NCBI GenBank assembly: GCA_965115995.1
Contig: OZ220472.1
Coordinates: forward strand, 3,658,001-3,722,000
Direction: 5' to 3'
DNA length: 64,000 bases
Source: Poriferisodalis sp026713105
Lineage (GTDB): Bacteria > Actinomycetota > Acidimicrobiia > Acidimicrobiales > Poriferisodalaceae
The notes beneath the pieces are model-generated. The model saw only the letters and a program-made list of their open reading frames with translations. It made no database searches and was not told the origin of the DNA. Below, one piece after another: positions 19,601 through 27,907 of this stretch. The position numbers and the translations under genes are program-made. Numbering within the stretch: position 1 is the first letter of the stretch; each line of letters opens with the position of its first letter.

Positions 19601-20768
19601 GCTGACCGTGGCCACCACTGGTGACAGCGTCGACGAGGCCGACGGGTCGGTGACCGTCACCGTGGACACCGGCACCGGCTACACGGTGTCGTCGTCGGCC
19701 GGGTCAGCGACAGTCGCTGTGTCAGACGACGACGACCCCGCCCCTCCGCCTCCCCCGCCTCCGGCAGCCCCCGTGATCAGCATCGCGGCGGGCAGCGGCG
19801 TGATTGAAGGCGGCGACGCGAGTTTCACGGTCACGGCCAGCCCTGCGCCGGCGTCAGCTTTGCCGGTCAGTGTCACTGTTGCCCAGAGCGGCAGCTTTGG
19901 CGTGTCCGCAGGGGCGCGCACGGTGACCATCCCGACCGGCGGGAGCTACACGCTGACCGTCACCACGGCCGATGACAGCACCGACGAGGCCGACGGGTCG
20001 GTCACCGCGACAGTGGGCAGCGGCACCGGCTACACAGTGTCGTCGTCAGCCAGGGCGGCGACGGTGGCGGTGTCCGATGACGACGACCCGCCGCCGCCGA
20101 ACACGCCGGTCATCAGCATCGTGGGGGGCACTTCGGTCACCGAGGGCGGCAATGCGACCTTCACGATCACGGCCAGTCCTGCACCGTCGGCGCCACTGAC
20201 GATCAGCCTGACGGTCTCCCAGAACGGCAACTACTACTTGTCGCCCGGTCCGATCACCATCGAGATGGCGACGTCGGGCACCCACACCTTGAGCCTCGGC
20301 ACCAGAGACGACAGCACCGACGAGTCTGACGGGTCGCTGACCGTCACGGTCGACAGCGGCACGGGCTACACGGTGTCGTCCACGCAGAACGCGGCGACGG
20401 TCGCTGTGTCCGACAACGATCTGCCGTCGTCAGGGCCGCTGACCTTGAGCGTGGCTGGCGCTTCGGCCAACGAAGGCGACTCACGAGGGCTGCGTTTCGT
20501 CGCGACGCTTTCACGGGCCAGCGACCAGGAAATCAAGCTGGGGTACGGCGCGTGGGATATCAGCGCGAAGTACAACCAGGACTTCACGATCCCTTACCGG
20601 ACGTTCACGATCAGCCCGGGAGACACCGAGGTCGAGATCGTCGTGCCGATCGTCGACGACGACCTGGCCGAGGGCTCCGAGACGCTCAGGCTGTACGCGT
20701 ACGACAGCACCTTCGCCAACATCTCAGGCTTCTCCTACGCCATCGGCACCATCATCGACAACGACTGA
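13662..20768 (+). CDS. Giant secreted subtilase (S8) with PPC-like and Calx-beta-like repeats
   Basis: A 2368-residue secreted protein. A long basic N-region is followed by a hydrophobic signal segment (VVALLTSLALVAALTT) and an Ala-rich cleavage area near VRADDG. The peptidase S8 domain holds the triad Asp224 (GVIDTPGG), His276 (NHGTVVAE) and Ser554 (GTSAAAPHVGG); the Asp motif is DTPGG instead of the usual DTG. After it come three PPC-like domains (about 15490-15830, 16165-16555, 16905-17260) alternating with Calx-beta-like units, then an array of the latter; I count 11 in total, the last ending in IDND. Two copies of a 72-residue Cys-flanked module sit between Pro-rich hinges. No LPXTG or other sorting signal is visible. 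It probably degrades extracellular protein or acts in adhesion. The neighbouring gene at 20893 is a paralogue in repeats and module. Confidence 0.85.
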   Translation: MRLRGMIRRSQSAATTGRLNLRPGSAGRGRRAVVALLTSLALVAALTTEVRADDGDGFDLTEGLAPPELPGQDGLTYPNLGSGLSDLADDPYGAQYGADFLWGGGGSVDGVAASPFQPGGTGNHTASMLALSIIVDGDIGHVVNVINANGGDVRNVLGNYIEAHVPPTALARLAQTPGVSWAREMPRPLQARGAVTSGGVAQHLASAWHGAGIKGQGVKIGVIDTPGGSTAKDGFTGAPALLGTDLPSAVTARCYTDVGSHTSDIADCSAAGGKNHGTVVAETVMDVAPEASLYIANPPSWGDLRSTAEWMHAQGVQVIVHSVIWSFHGPPDGTSPYTYSPLNTVKWAADNGIVWVNAAGNQHRDTWYGPFADADTDNVHEWRTGAEDQYLTLAAGERARVFIRWDDTWGGADDDLALMVVSKPGLPDEAVIATSNDPQTGGALHRPFEKLTVVNSGSLADTVALRVKSMDGSKPKWVQFVSWGGVLRTQSDGYSIQSPADSPHPGMLAVGAGTPLWIHAYSSRGPTPDGRVKPDIVGAAGMGTVTRGQFYGTSAAAPHVGGLAALVVQQNPRFAPTEVTDYLKAHAKPNGHIVPNSTSGHGFAHLPSPGCAEDLNGSGTTSGTWTSDCASAADSAKSGRYYNIRVSQESTVTIDLLSSVDSYLKLRNGYNAQQGTALHSDDNGGTGNNARISATLAAGTYTIEATTAANSQTGAFSLAVSGLAAVPEVSLSGGADVTEGSNVRFTLTASPIPSSPLPVKVQVSVTGDFGVTPSTRTINIPTSTGSTELVLSTANDNVAEANGAITATLVKGAGYDVSSSASAATVGVNDNDNFSCHDIVTADGSIDGTLVTNCKQSFYSERAKRYARFYSFEISQQSGVVVEMESTELNPYLMLRQGKDARTGKPLHFNDNAGESQNPPGTALIWNARIAEALSPGWYTIEASSLDLEETGSFKMQIRGLSPQTSVPVISIADGGDITEGEGASFTLTASPTPADDLNVIVSVTQLGDFVTTIPRTITIPTTGSATLTVLTEDDSVPEAHGSITAAIDDGNGYAVSSTISVSERTGAGIATVNVADDDGGICTEALTSDGTVSGTWADDCNSQQRGGSNARYYVFELEQSSKVTIDLTSWADTYMFLRSGKNTQSGSAIHENDDLGGGNLNSRISETLAAGWYTIEATTYTSGITGDHSLTITGLASQPTEPEISVAAGGGVTEGAAASFTVTATPKPAADLDVMVVVSQSGDFGVTTGSQTVTVPASGTKTFTVATTNDSADEADGSVTATVSSGTGYTVSSGSGSATVAVADNDVPQISVAAGGGVTEGSVASFTVTATPKPAADLDVTISVSQSGDFGAVTGSRTVTILASGSQTFTVATTNDTADEADGSVTATVSIGTGYTVSATKSAATVAVSDDDDPLPVVSIVGGSAVTEGGNATYTLTASPQPAVPLTVNLTVSQSGDYYAGTGPTTVQIATSGTHTLSLGTSDDSIDEPDGSVTVTLSAGTGYTVSSSAGSASVAVSDDDDPPPPPPADCVSDETLELARDYYELNRNRAPGYGRNWRRVLVAFGDVTDAQLTAFTAAEALEREQVWFGWRPFREALECIEEARQTPPPPPPEPEISIAAGGDVAEGSAASFTVTASPAPTSALSVSVTVAQSGSFGVSAGARTVTIPTGGSYTLTIATADDSTDEPDGSVTAAISAGTGYTVSSGSGSATVAVADNDVPEVSIAAGSGIAEGGDATFTVSAVPAPHAALSVEVAVAQSGDFGVTTGSRTVTVPTTGSFALTVSTAGDSADEPDGSVTASVSSGTGYTVSSSAGSASVAVSDDDDPPPPPPPADCVSDETLELARDYYELNRNRAPGFGRNWRRVLVAFGDVTDDQLTAFTAAEALEREQVWFGWKPFREALECIEAARQTPPPPPPDPQISVAAGSGVTEGSAASFTLTASPAPTAALTVDVTVSQSGDFGVTTGTRTVTIPTGGSYTLTVATTGDSVDEADGSVTVTVDTGTGYTVSSSAGSATVAVSDDDDPAPPPPPPPAAPVISIAAGSGVIEGGDASFTVTASPAPASALPVSVTVAQSGSFGVSAGARTVTIPTGGSYTLTVTTADDSTDEADGSVTATVGSGTGYTVSSSARAATVAVSDDDDPPPPNTPVISIVGGTSVTEGGNATFTITASPAPSAPLTISLTVSQNGNYYLSPGPITIEMATSGTHTLSLGTRDDSTDESDGSLTVTVDSGTGYTVSSTQNAATVAVSDNDLPSSGPLTLSVAGASANEGDSRGLRFVATLSRASDQEIKLGYGAWDISAKYNQDFTIPYRTFTISPGDTEVEIVVPIVDDDLAEGSETLRLYAYDSTFANISGFSYAIGTIIDND
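18252..18467 (+). other. 72-residue Cys-flanked module, copy 1
   Basis: This module starts CVSDETLELARDYYELN and ends REALECIE, with a Cys three residues from its C-terminal end as well as at its start. It lies between a run of prolines on each side. The core reads RNWRRVLVAFGDVTDAQLTA and FTAAEALEREQ. It looks helical and unrelated to the beta-sandwich repeats around it. I cannot name the family. Confidence 0.7.
19167..19382 (+). other. 72-residue Cys-flanked module, copy 2
   Basis: Same length (216 bases) and nearly the same residues as copy 1, including the flanking cysteines and polyproline hinges; small changes are GFGRNW for GYGRNW, TDDQ for TDAQ and WKPF for WRPF. Confidence 0.7.
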
Positions 20769-20878
20769 CTGAGTCCCTGGAATGCTGAAGAGCGCTGCGA
20801 CAACCGCGGTACCCTGACGCCGAGTCACCACTTCCGAGTCATCACGTTCGACGAGGAGGCCTGCAGTGTGACAAGCAC

Positions 20879-20884
20879 GGAGGT
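20879..20884 (+). promoter_or_regulatory. Shine-Dalgarno site of the second giant protease
   Basis: GGAGGT lies eight bases before ATG 20893 and decides that start. The 124 bases between the two protease genes hold no clear terminator, so readthrough is possible. Confidence 0.6.
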
Positions 20885-20892
20885 CTTCTGTC

Positions 20893-23800
20893 ATGCTTCA
20901 ACCAAGGCGTGTAGCGGCGGCGCTGTTGACCGCAGCAATGCTCGTTGGCACCATGGTGCTGGCTCCGACCCTCGGAACAGCAACCGTCGAGTCGTCACCG
21001 TCGCAACAGAGTGCGGCTGGAGCAACAGCAGTTGCGCACGGGCTTGCTGAGCGGGCGTCGGACGTTTCGGCATCTGCCCGATCGTCATCAGCGGTCCCAG
21101 TCCTGTCGTCGGCTGAGACCTCCGGGCCAGAGGCAGCGCCGATTATTGAGCTGACCGACAACGAATTCACCCACGAGGCGGACTGCTTCGGATTCACCGC
21201 GTGGCTGTCCGATGAATTGTCAGGGTGTCTGTGGCATCTGGACCGTCGCCGCTCATTCGACGGGCAGCTCGGCGCGCGGCCTGTCGGCAGCGATATCAAC
21301 ATCGGCAACGTCTGGTCGATCACCAAAGGCGGAAACGTCAACGTCGCCGTCGTGGACGACACTTGGAACCCGAATCACCATGACTTGGTGGACAACGTCG
21401 ATCTCGCTCGCAGCCACAACTATGCGTGGTGGCAGAACCCGCCGACGGAGTCGAACGCTGCGCATGCCACCAAGGCGGCAGGGGTCATCGCGGCGCGCGA
21501 CAACGACGTCGGCAGCAGAGGGATTGCGCCACGCGCCACGCTGTTCAACTACAACTTGGTGGAGAACTCGAGTTGGACGAATCAGGCCGATGCGATGAAA
21601 CGCAACGCGTCCATCGTCGCAGTGTCGAACAACAGCTACGGCCTCGGTGCGACTCGACCACGGTTCATGCTTACCGAGGATGAATGGTGGGAGGCGGTGG
21701 ACTACGGACTGGAACACGGGTTCGGCGGTCTGGGCACCTCGTATGTGTTCGCAGCCGGCAATGAACGGGCAACCATTCCCGGTCGTGACGTCAGCACCAT
21801 CGGCTACCACGCGCATCCGGGAGTCATCAGTGCCTGCGCCGTAGACAACGACGGCGGAGAGACCGTGTATTCCAATACTGGTGTGGCGCTGTGGGTTTGC
21901 GCGCCGGCAAACGGGCACGAGCAGAACCACAGCAGTGTCGGCAACAGAGTTCTGTCGACGTTCGGCGACAACCAGTACAGCGGCTTCGGCCTCACCAGTG
22001 CCGCTGCCGCTGAGGTGTCGGGCGTGGTGGCTCTCATGCGAAGCGTCAACCCGTATCTGACGTGGCGTGACGTCAAGCTGATTCTGGCGCAGACCGCTCA
22101 GAAGAATGACCCCACCCATGCCAGCTGGTCCAACGGCGCCCTCCAGTACCGCTCATCAAGTCGCCGTTACAGCTTCAGCCCGGTCTACGGATTCGGCGTG
22201 GTCGATGCGTCAGCTGCGGTGAACGCAGCGCTGAACTGGAAGCGTGTGCCCGCAGCAGTGAGCAGGACCGTCAAATCCGCAGGACCGGAATACAACGGCC
22301 GCTCAGAGGTGCCCGAAAGCTGGGATGCTCGTATTCTCAGCAACGGCGAGACCACTGAGCTGACCCTGACCGGGCCGTCGGACATCGACTTTTTGGAGGA
22401 CGTCGGAGTATCGCTCTATCTCTACAGTCCGTCGGGACGCGACCTCCGCATTGAACTGGTGTCGCCCAGCGGGACGACATCGACTCTTATCGATGCGATC
22501 GCCACAAGAGGTCAATGCCCGAATGGACGCGTCTCCGGCAATGACTACAGCGGCAACCTTTGTTGGATCAACACCCAGGTCGTCAAGCTCGCAAGCAGCG
22601 AATTCTTGGGCGAGGATCCCGACGGGACCTGGACGCTGAAGATCACCGACCCGCTCACCGCCGCGGGCGACAGCTACGGGACCACCACGCTGTTCTCGTG
22701 GCAGGCGAGGTTCCTGGGTCATGCGGGAGCTTCCACCGACACTGCGCCACGCGCTCGGCTGCGCGTCAACAATGTCAACGGCATCGAGACAGCTGTCAAC
22801 GAAGGAAGCACTGTGAGGGTGACGGCCTCGCTGAGCGGCGGCACGGTATCACAAGACGTCGTGATTCCCGTCGAGATCGAGCCGGGGACAGCGACGGCGC
22901 CAGGCAACGCCAACGCCGACTATTCCAAGAACGGTCTGTCGATACGTATCCCGGCGGGGCAGAGTTCGGGCTCTGCGACCTTCAATATCGCCGCCGACAA
23001 CATCAGCGAGTACGACGAGACGCTCTCGGTGCGTTGGCCGAATCCGCATGGTGCCAGCGCGCCTCAGTCGGTTCTGCTTCTGGGAGATCCTGTTGAGGTG
23101 ACCATCCGCGGCAATCTCGCTCCACCCGGGCCTCCCCGGACTGTCACTTTGGCGGCCACGTCTCCGACGGTCGTCGAGGGTGAGACTGCGGAGATCACGG
23201 TCACTCTCAGCGGCGGCGCGTGGAACAAAGACATCGTTCTGCCTGTCAGTTACGGCCCGGGGACTGCAACCGCTACTGGGGAGGGGTCGCCCGTCGACTT
23301 CTACCCGTTGTCGCTGGACGACTCTCCGGTCACCTCCATCAGAATCCCAGCTGGGACGACATCGCTCACCTACGAGTTGGATACCTACGAGGACGACATC
23401 TGGGCTGGGAAGGAGGCCCCGGAGACTCTCTCCGTTGTCGTTGCGCGGCCAGCAGGGCTACTCAATGAGGTGTCGCTTGTCGGATCGCCGGTGAGGCTCA
23501 CCATCGTCGAGACCAAGACTCCTTCGAAGAACGAGCCGGAGATCAGTGTCACCAAGGGTTCTGACGTCGTCGAGGGCGGCGATGCAGTGTTCACGATCAG
23601 TGCCAGCCCCACGCCCGCGTCCGCTCTGGACGTAACCGTGGCTGTTTCTCAGAGCGGTGACTTCGGTGCAACTACCGGGCCGAAGACGGTGACGGTTCCG
23701 ACGTCGGGCAGTGTCACGTTGAGAATTCCCACGACCGATGACAGCGACGACGAGTCTGACGGGTCTGTCACCGCGACGGTGAGCAAGGGGACCGGCTATT

Positions 23801-26800
23801 TGGTGTCGTCATCGGCCGCTTCAGCGTCTGTCGCCGTTTCTGATGACGATCCGGGGCCTGTGGTTGATCCGTGCGTGACCGCACTGACCGGCGATGGAAG
23901 CGTTGCGGGGCAGTGGACGGATGCGTGCGATTCGGTTGGCCGCGAGGGCCGATATGCCCGATTCTTCACCTTCACCCTGGCCCAGCAGGCGACAGTGACC
24001 ATCGATTTGGAATCGTCTGAGGACACGTATATGTTTTTGCGCAGCGGGTTGGGCAAGGACGGCTCGGAGCTGCATCGAGATGATGACGGCGGCGACTTTA
24101 CCAACTCGCAGATTTCCGAGTCGTTGGCTGCCGGGGCCTACACCATCGAGGCGACAACGTTCTACACGTCGGCTTCGGGCGCTTTCACGTTGTCGGTTGA
24201 TGGTCTGCCCACTCAGAAGCCGCCTGCTGTGCTGCCGGAGATCAGCATCACTTCGGGCGGCGACGTCGCTGAGGGGACCGCTGCGACGTTCACTGTCACC
24301 GCGTCACCGGCACCGACTGCTGCTTTGACGGTCAACGTGACGGTGTCACAAACAGGTGATTTCGGTGCCACGACCGGAACACGCACTGTGACCATCCCCA
24401 CCAGCGGCAGCTACACACTGACCGTCGCCACCACCGGTGACAGCACCGACGAACCCGACGGGTCAGTCACCGCGACCCTTAGCACGGGCACCGGCTACAC
24501 AGTGTCGACTACGGCCGGCACTGCGACCGTCGCTGTGTCCGATGATGACGACCCGCCGCCGACGGTGCCGGAGATCAGCATCGCCGCGGGCAGCGCCGTG
24601 GCTGAGGGAACCGCCGCTTCGTTCACTATCACCGCGTCTCCCAGCCCGGCGACAGCGCTGTCGGTCAGCGTCACCGTCGCTCAGAGCGGCAGCTTCGGTG
24701 TGGCGACCGGGGCGAGGACCGTGACGATCCCCACCGGCGGCAGTTTTACCTTGACTGTGAACACCACCGGTGACAGCACCGACGAGGCCGACGGGTCGGT
24801 CACTGTCACTGTCGGCACGGGCACGGGTTACACGGTGTCGTCTTCGGCTGGCACTGCGACCGTGGCGGTGTCTGATGACGACGACCCGCCTCCGCCGCCT
24901 GCGGGTTGTGTTTCTGATGAGGTGTTGGAGTCGGCGCGTGACTATTACGATTTGAACAAACATCGCGCGCCTGGTTATGGCCGTAACTGGCGTCGTGTGT
25001 TGGTGGCGTTCGGTGATGTGACCGATGATCAGTTGACAGCGTTCACAGCGGCTGAGGCACTTGAGCGTGAGCAGGTCTGGTTCGGGTGGAAGCCGTTCCG
25101 TGAGGCGTTGGAGTGCATCGAGGCACAGACCCCGCCTCCGCCGCCTCCTCCGGACCCTGAGATCAGCATCGTTGCGGGCAGCGCCGTGACTGAGGGTTCG
25201 GCGGTGTCGTTCACTATCACCGCGTCTCCCGGCCCGGCGGCGAACCTGGATGTAACGGTGACCGTCGCCCAGAGCGGCAATTTCGGCGTGTCCACCGGTC
25301 AGCGCACCGTGACGATCCCGACCACGGGCAGCTACATGTTGACCGTGGCCACGACTGGTGACAGCACCGATGAGGCTGACGGGTCGGTCACTGTCACGGT
25401 CGGCACCGGCACCGGCTACACAGTGTCGACTACGGCCGGCACTGCGACCGTCGCTGTGTCCGATGATGACGACCCGCCGCCGACGGTGCCGGAGATCAGC
25501 ATCACTGCGGGCAGCGGCGTGACTGAGGGTTCGGCGGCGGCGTTCACTATCACCGCGTCTCCCGGCCCGGCGGCGAACCTGGATGTAACGGTGACCGTCG
25601 CCCAGAGCGGCAATTTCGGTGTCACGACCGGGGCGAGGACCGTGACGATCCCAACCACTGGCAGCTACACACTGACTGTCGCCACCACCAACGACACAAC
25701 CGACGAAACCGACGGTTCGGTGACAGTGTCGGTGAACACCGGCACCGGCTACACAGTGTCGACCTCGGCGGGTTCGGCGACAGTGGCGGTGTCTGATGAC
25801 GACGACCCGCCGCCTCCACCACCACCGCCGCCTGCGAATTGTGTTTCTGATGAGGTGTTGGAGTCGGCGCGGGATTATTACGAGTTGCATCGTGACCGCG
25901 CGCCCGGTTATGGCCGTAATTGGCGTCGGGTGTTGGTGGCGTTCGGTGATGTGGTCGATGATCAGTTGACTGCGTTCACTGCGGCTGAAGCGCTCGAGGG
26001 TGAGCAGCGATGGTTCGGATGGCGACCGTTCCGCGAAGCATTGGAATGCATCGAGGCAGCCCAGCAGTCCGCGGGTCCTGAAATCAGCATCGCCGCGGGC
26101 AACAGTGTCACCGAGGGCTCGGCGGCCTCGTTCACCATCACCGCGTCACCGGCACCGGCGGCGAACCTGGATGTAACGGTGACCGTCGCCCAGAGCGGCA
26201 ATTTCGGTGCGGCGACCGGGACACGCACCGTGACGATCCCCACCGGTGGCAGCTACACGCTGACGGTGGCCACGACTGGTGACAGCACAGACGAGGCCGA
26301 CGGGTCGGTGACCGTCACGGTCGACACCGGCACCGGCTACACAGTGTCGACTACGTCCAGCATTGCGACCGTCGCGGTGTCCGATGACGACGACCCGCCG
26401 CCGCCACCGCCGTCGACTGACCCGCAGATCAGCATCACTGCGGGCAACAGTGTCACAGAAGGCACAGCGGCGTCGTTCACCATCACCGCGTCACCGGCAC
26501 CGACGGCGAACCTGGATGTAACGGTGACCGTGGCCCAGAGCGGCAATTTCGGCGTGTCCACCGGTCAGCGCACCGTGACCATCCCCACCAGCGGGAGCTA
26601 CACGCTGACGGTGGCCACGACTGGTGACAGCACAGATGAGGCCGACGGGTCGGTGACCGTGTCGATCGACACCGGCACCGGCTACACAGTGTCGACTACG
26701 GCCAGCACTGCGACCGTCGCTGTCTCAGACGACGACGTGCCCGAGATCAGCATCGCTGCGGGCAGCGGTGTCACCGAGGGAACCGCGGCGGCGTTCACGC

Positions 26801-27741
26801 TCACAGCCAACCCGACACCTGCGACAGCCCTGACTGTCACCGTCACGATCACACAAAACGGCAACTACGGCGCCGCCACCGGTCAGCGCACAGTCACGAT
26901 CCCCACCAGCGGGACCTACACGTTGACTGTTGCCACCACCAACGACAGCACAGACGAAACCGACGGCTCGATCACCGCGACAGTGGGCAGCGGCACCGGT
27001 TACACCGTGTCATCGAACAACAGCAACGCCACGGTGACGGTGGCTGATGATGACGACCCGCCGCCGCTGTTGGTTCCGACGGTGAGCGTCAGAGCCGGTG
27101 GAGGGGTCACCGAGGGCGGGAATGCGACCTACACGATCACGGCCAGTCCCGCACCGACGGCTCCCCTGACGGTCAACCTGACGGTCTCCCAGAACGGCAA
27201 CTTCGGTACCGCTACCGGGACACGCACGATCACGATCCCGACCGGCGGCAGCTACACGTTCACCGTCGCCACTATCGACGACACCACAGACGAACCCAAC
27301 GGGACAGTCACCACCACGATCAACACAGGCACCGGCTACACCGTGTCGTCTAACAGGCCCAGCGCCGCGGTCAACGTGTACGACAACGACCTGGCACCCA
27401 CAGGCCCCCAACCGACAGTGACCGTGGCCGACGCCACCGCCGATGAAGGCGCGCAGGGCCTGGTGTTTGTGGTGACACTCTCAACAGCCAGCACCCAAGA
27501 CATCACGTTCCGTTACGGCGGGTTCGGGCAAAGCGCGACACTGGGCCAGGACTTCAGCCTCGATTACAAGGCATACATACTCGCTGCGGGCGACACCAGC
27601 ATCGAGGTGACCGTGCCGGTCATCGACGACAACACCACAGAGAACACCGAAACGCTGCGCGTGTACGTCTACGCCACCAGCGGAATCACCATCCCCGGCT
27701 ACTTTGTGTACGCCACCGGCACCATCACCGACAACGACTGA
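20893..27741 (+). CDS. Giant secreted kexin-like S8 protease with P domain and Calx-beta-like repeats
   Basis: A 2282-residue secreted protein. A signal peptide (VAAALLTAAMLVGTMVLA) is followed by a Ser/Ala-rich stretch and an S8 domain of the kexin/furin type: Asp155 in VAVVDDTWNPNH, His191 in AAHATKAAGVIAA, the oxyanion Asn in FAAGNE, and Ser369 in GLTSAAAAEVSG. A P domain (about residues 470-615, ESWDARILSNG to TLFSWQARFLGH) follows, which is the pairing seen in proprotein convertases. The rest comprises about 12 Calx-beta-like units, one PPC-like domain (about 23865-24215), and two copies of the 72-residue Cys-flanked module. The C-terminus ends in TDND like its upstream paralogue. The usual His-Gly-Thr and Gly-Thr-Ser are changed to HAT and LTS, so activity should be tested. 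Target and surface anchoring are unknown. Confidence 0.85.
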   Translation: MLQPRRVAAALLTAAMLVGTMVLAPTLGTATVESSPSQQSAAGATAVAHGLAERASDVSASARSSSAVPVLSSAETSGPEAAPIIELTDNEFTHEADCFGFTAWLSDELSGCLWHLDRRRSFDGQLGARPVGSDINIGNVWSITKGGNVNVAVVDDTWNPNHHDLVDNVDLARSHNYAWWQNPPTESNAAHATKAAGVIAARDNDVGSRGIAPRATLFNYNLVENSSWTNQADAMKRNASIVAVSNNSYGLGATRPRFMLTEDEWWEAVDYGLEHGFGGLGTSYVFAAGNERATIPGRDVSTIGYHAHPGVISACAVDNDGGETVYSNTGVALWVCAPANGHEQNHSSVGNRVLSTFGDNQYSGFGLTSAAAAEVSGVVALMRSVNPYLTWRDVKLILAQTAQKNDPTHASWSNGALQYRSSSRRYSFSPVYGFGVVDASAAVNAALNWKRVPAAVSRTVKSAGPEYNGRSEVPESWDARILSNGETTELTLTGPSDIDFLEDVGVSLYLYSPSGRDLRIELVSPSGTTSTLIDAIATRGQCPNGRVSGNDYSGNLCWINTQVVKLASSEFLGEDPDGTWTLKITDPLTAAGDSYGTTTLFSWQARFLGHAGASTDTAPRARLRVNNVNGIETAVNEGSTVRVTASLSGGTVSQDVVIPVEIEPGTATAPGNANADYSKNGLSIRIPAGQSSGSATFNIAADNISEYDETLSVRWPNPHGASAPQSVLLLGDPVEVTIRGNLAPPGPPRTVTLAATSPTVVEGETAEITVTLSGGAWNKDIVLPVSYGPGTATATGEGSPVDFYPLSLDDSPVTSIRIPAGTTSLTYELDTYEDDIWAGKEAPETLSVVVARPAGLLNEVSLVGSPVRLTIVETKTPSKNEPEISVTKGSDVVEGGDAVFTISASPTPASALDVTVAVSQSGDFGATTGPKTVTVPTSGSVTLRIPTTDDSDDESDGSVTATVSKGTGYLVSSSAASASVAVSDDDPGPVVDPCVTALTGDGSVAGQWTDACDSVGREGRYARFFTFTLAQQATVTIDLESSEDTYMFLRSGLGKDGSELHRDDDGGDFTNSQISESLAAGAYTIEATTFYTSASGAFTLSVDGLPTQKPPAVLPEISITSGGDVAEGTAATFTVTASPAPTAALTVNVTVSQTGDFGATTGTRTVTIPTSGSYTLTVATTGDSTDEPDGSVTATLSTGTGYTVSTTAGTATVAVSDDDDPPPTVPEISIAAGSAVAEGTAASFTITASPSPATALSVSVTVAQSGSFGVATGARTVTIPTGGSFTLTVNTTGDSTDEADGSVTVTVGTGTGYTVSSSAGTATVAVSDDDDPPPPPAGCVSDEVLESARDYYDLNKHRAPGYGRNWRRVLVAFGDVTDDQLTAFTAAEALEREQVWFGWKPFREALECIEAQTPPPPPPPDPEISIVAGSAVTEGSAVSFTITASPGPAANLDVTVTVAQSGNFGVSTGQRTVTIPTTGSYMLTVATTGDSTDEADGSVTVTVGTGTGYTVSTTAGTATVAVSDDDDPPPTVPEISITAGSGVTEGSAAAFTITASPGPAANLDVTVTVAQSGNFGVTTGARTVTIPTTGSYTLTVATTNDTTDETDGSVTVSVNTGTGYTVSTSAGSATVAVSDDDDPPPPPPPPPANCVSDEVLESARDYYELHRDRAPGYGRNWRRVLVAFGDVVDDQLTAFTAAEALEGEQRWFGWRPFREALECIEAAQQSAGPEISIAAGNSVTEGSAASFTITASPAPAANLDVTVTVAQSGNFGAATGTRTVTIPTGGSYTLTVATTGDSTDEADGSVTVTVDTGTGYTVSTTSSIATVAVSDDDDPPPPPPSTDPQISITAGNSVTEGTAASFTITASPAPTANLDVTVTVAQSGNFGVSTGQRTVTIPTSGSYTLTVATTGDSTDEADGSVTVSIDTGTGYTVSTTASTATVAVSDDDVPEISIAAGSGVTEGTAAAFTLTANPTPATALTVTVTITQNGNYGAATGQRTVTIPTSGTYTLTVATTNDSTDETDGSITATVGSGTGYTVSSNNSNATVTVADDDDPPPLLVPTVSVRAGGGVTEGGNATYTITASPAPTAPLTVNLTVSQNGNFGTATGTRTITIPTGGSYTFTVATIDDTTDEPNGTVTTTINTGTGYTVSSNRPSAAVNVYDNDLAPTGPQPTVTVADATADEGAQGLVFVVTLSTASTQDITFRYGGFGQSATLGQDFSLDYKAYILAAGDTSIEVTVPVIDDNTTENTETLRVYVYATSGITIPGYFVYATGTITDND
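24907..25122 (+). other. 72-residue Cys-flanked module, copy 3
   Basis: Starts CVSDEVLESARDYYDLN and ends REALECIE; exactly 216 bases as in the first protease. Synonymous positions differ a good deal from copies 1 and 2, so the residue conservation is probably under selection. Confidence 0.7.
25840..26055 (+). other. 72-residue Cys-flanked module, copy 4
   Basis: Starts CVSDEVLESARDYYELH and ends REALECIE, 216 bases. It has the most residue changes (VVDDQ for VTDDQ, EGEQRWFGWR for EREQVWFGWK) but keeps both cysteines, the GRNWRRVLVAFGD core and the flanking linkers. Confidence 0.7.
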
Positions 27742-27907
27742 CCGAACCCCCGCGAACACGACCCCGAGTCATTTTCTTGAGGTCCGCCATGAGGCAAGTC
27801 GCGTGACCTGAGAACAGGCACCGCGCACCGAACCCGCTTGTGGCCGCGGCCATTCGCGCGACCTGTCCCGCGGCAGACTCGAGACAGACAATGCCCAGGT
27901 ACGAGCG

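Larger units (their letters stand above)
15838..20766 (+). repeat. Array of 11 Calx-beta-like repeats in the first giant protease
   Basis: Each unit is roughly 95-105 residues and begins with a strand such as PEISVAAGGGVTEG, contains SQSGDFG and TVTIPTSG-like strands, a D(S/T)xDExDGS turn, GTGYTVSS, and ends in VAVSDDDDP. The last unit is the most divergent and closest to classical Calx-beta. Units 3-10 are much more alike than units 1-2, which suggests recent expansion by unequal recombination. The acidic DxD ends suggest calcium binding. Confidence 0.75.
22736..27738 (+). repeat. Array of about 12 Calx-beta-like repeats in the second giant protease
   Basis: The first two units (from about 22736 and 23135) are divergent, with NEGSTVRV and VEGETAEI starts. 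Units 3 to 11 share the VTEG/VAEG start, QSGxFG, TVTIPTSGSYTLTVATT-type strands and the VAVSDDDDP end seen in the upstream gene. The last unit is again classical Calx-beta. Several adjacent units are close to identical over long stretches of DNA, so this region is prone to recombination and to assembly error. Confidence 0.75.

Noticed and set aside
24463..25890. 475-codon minus-strand frame within the second giant protease
   Set aside because: Same cause: antisense of repeat DNA, no recognisable domain or start signal.
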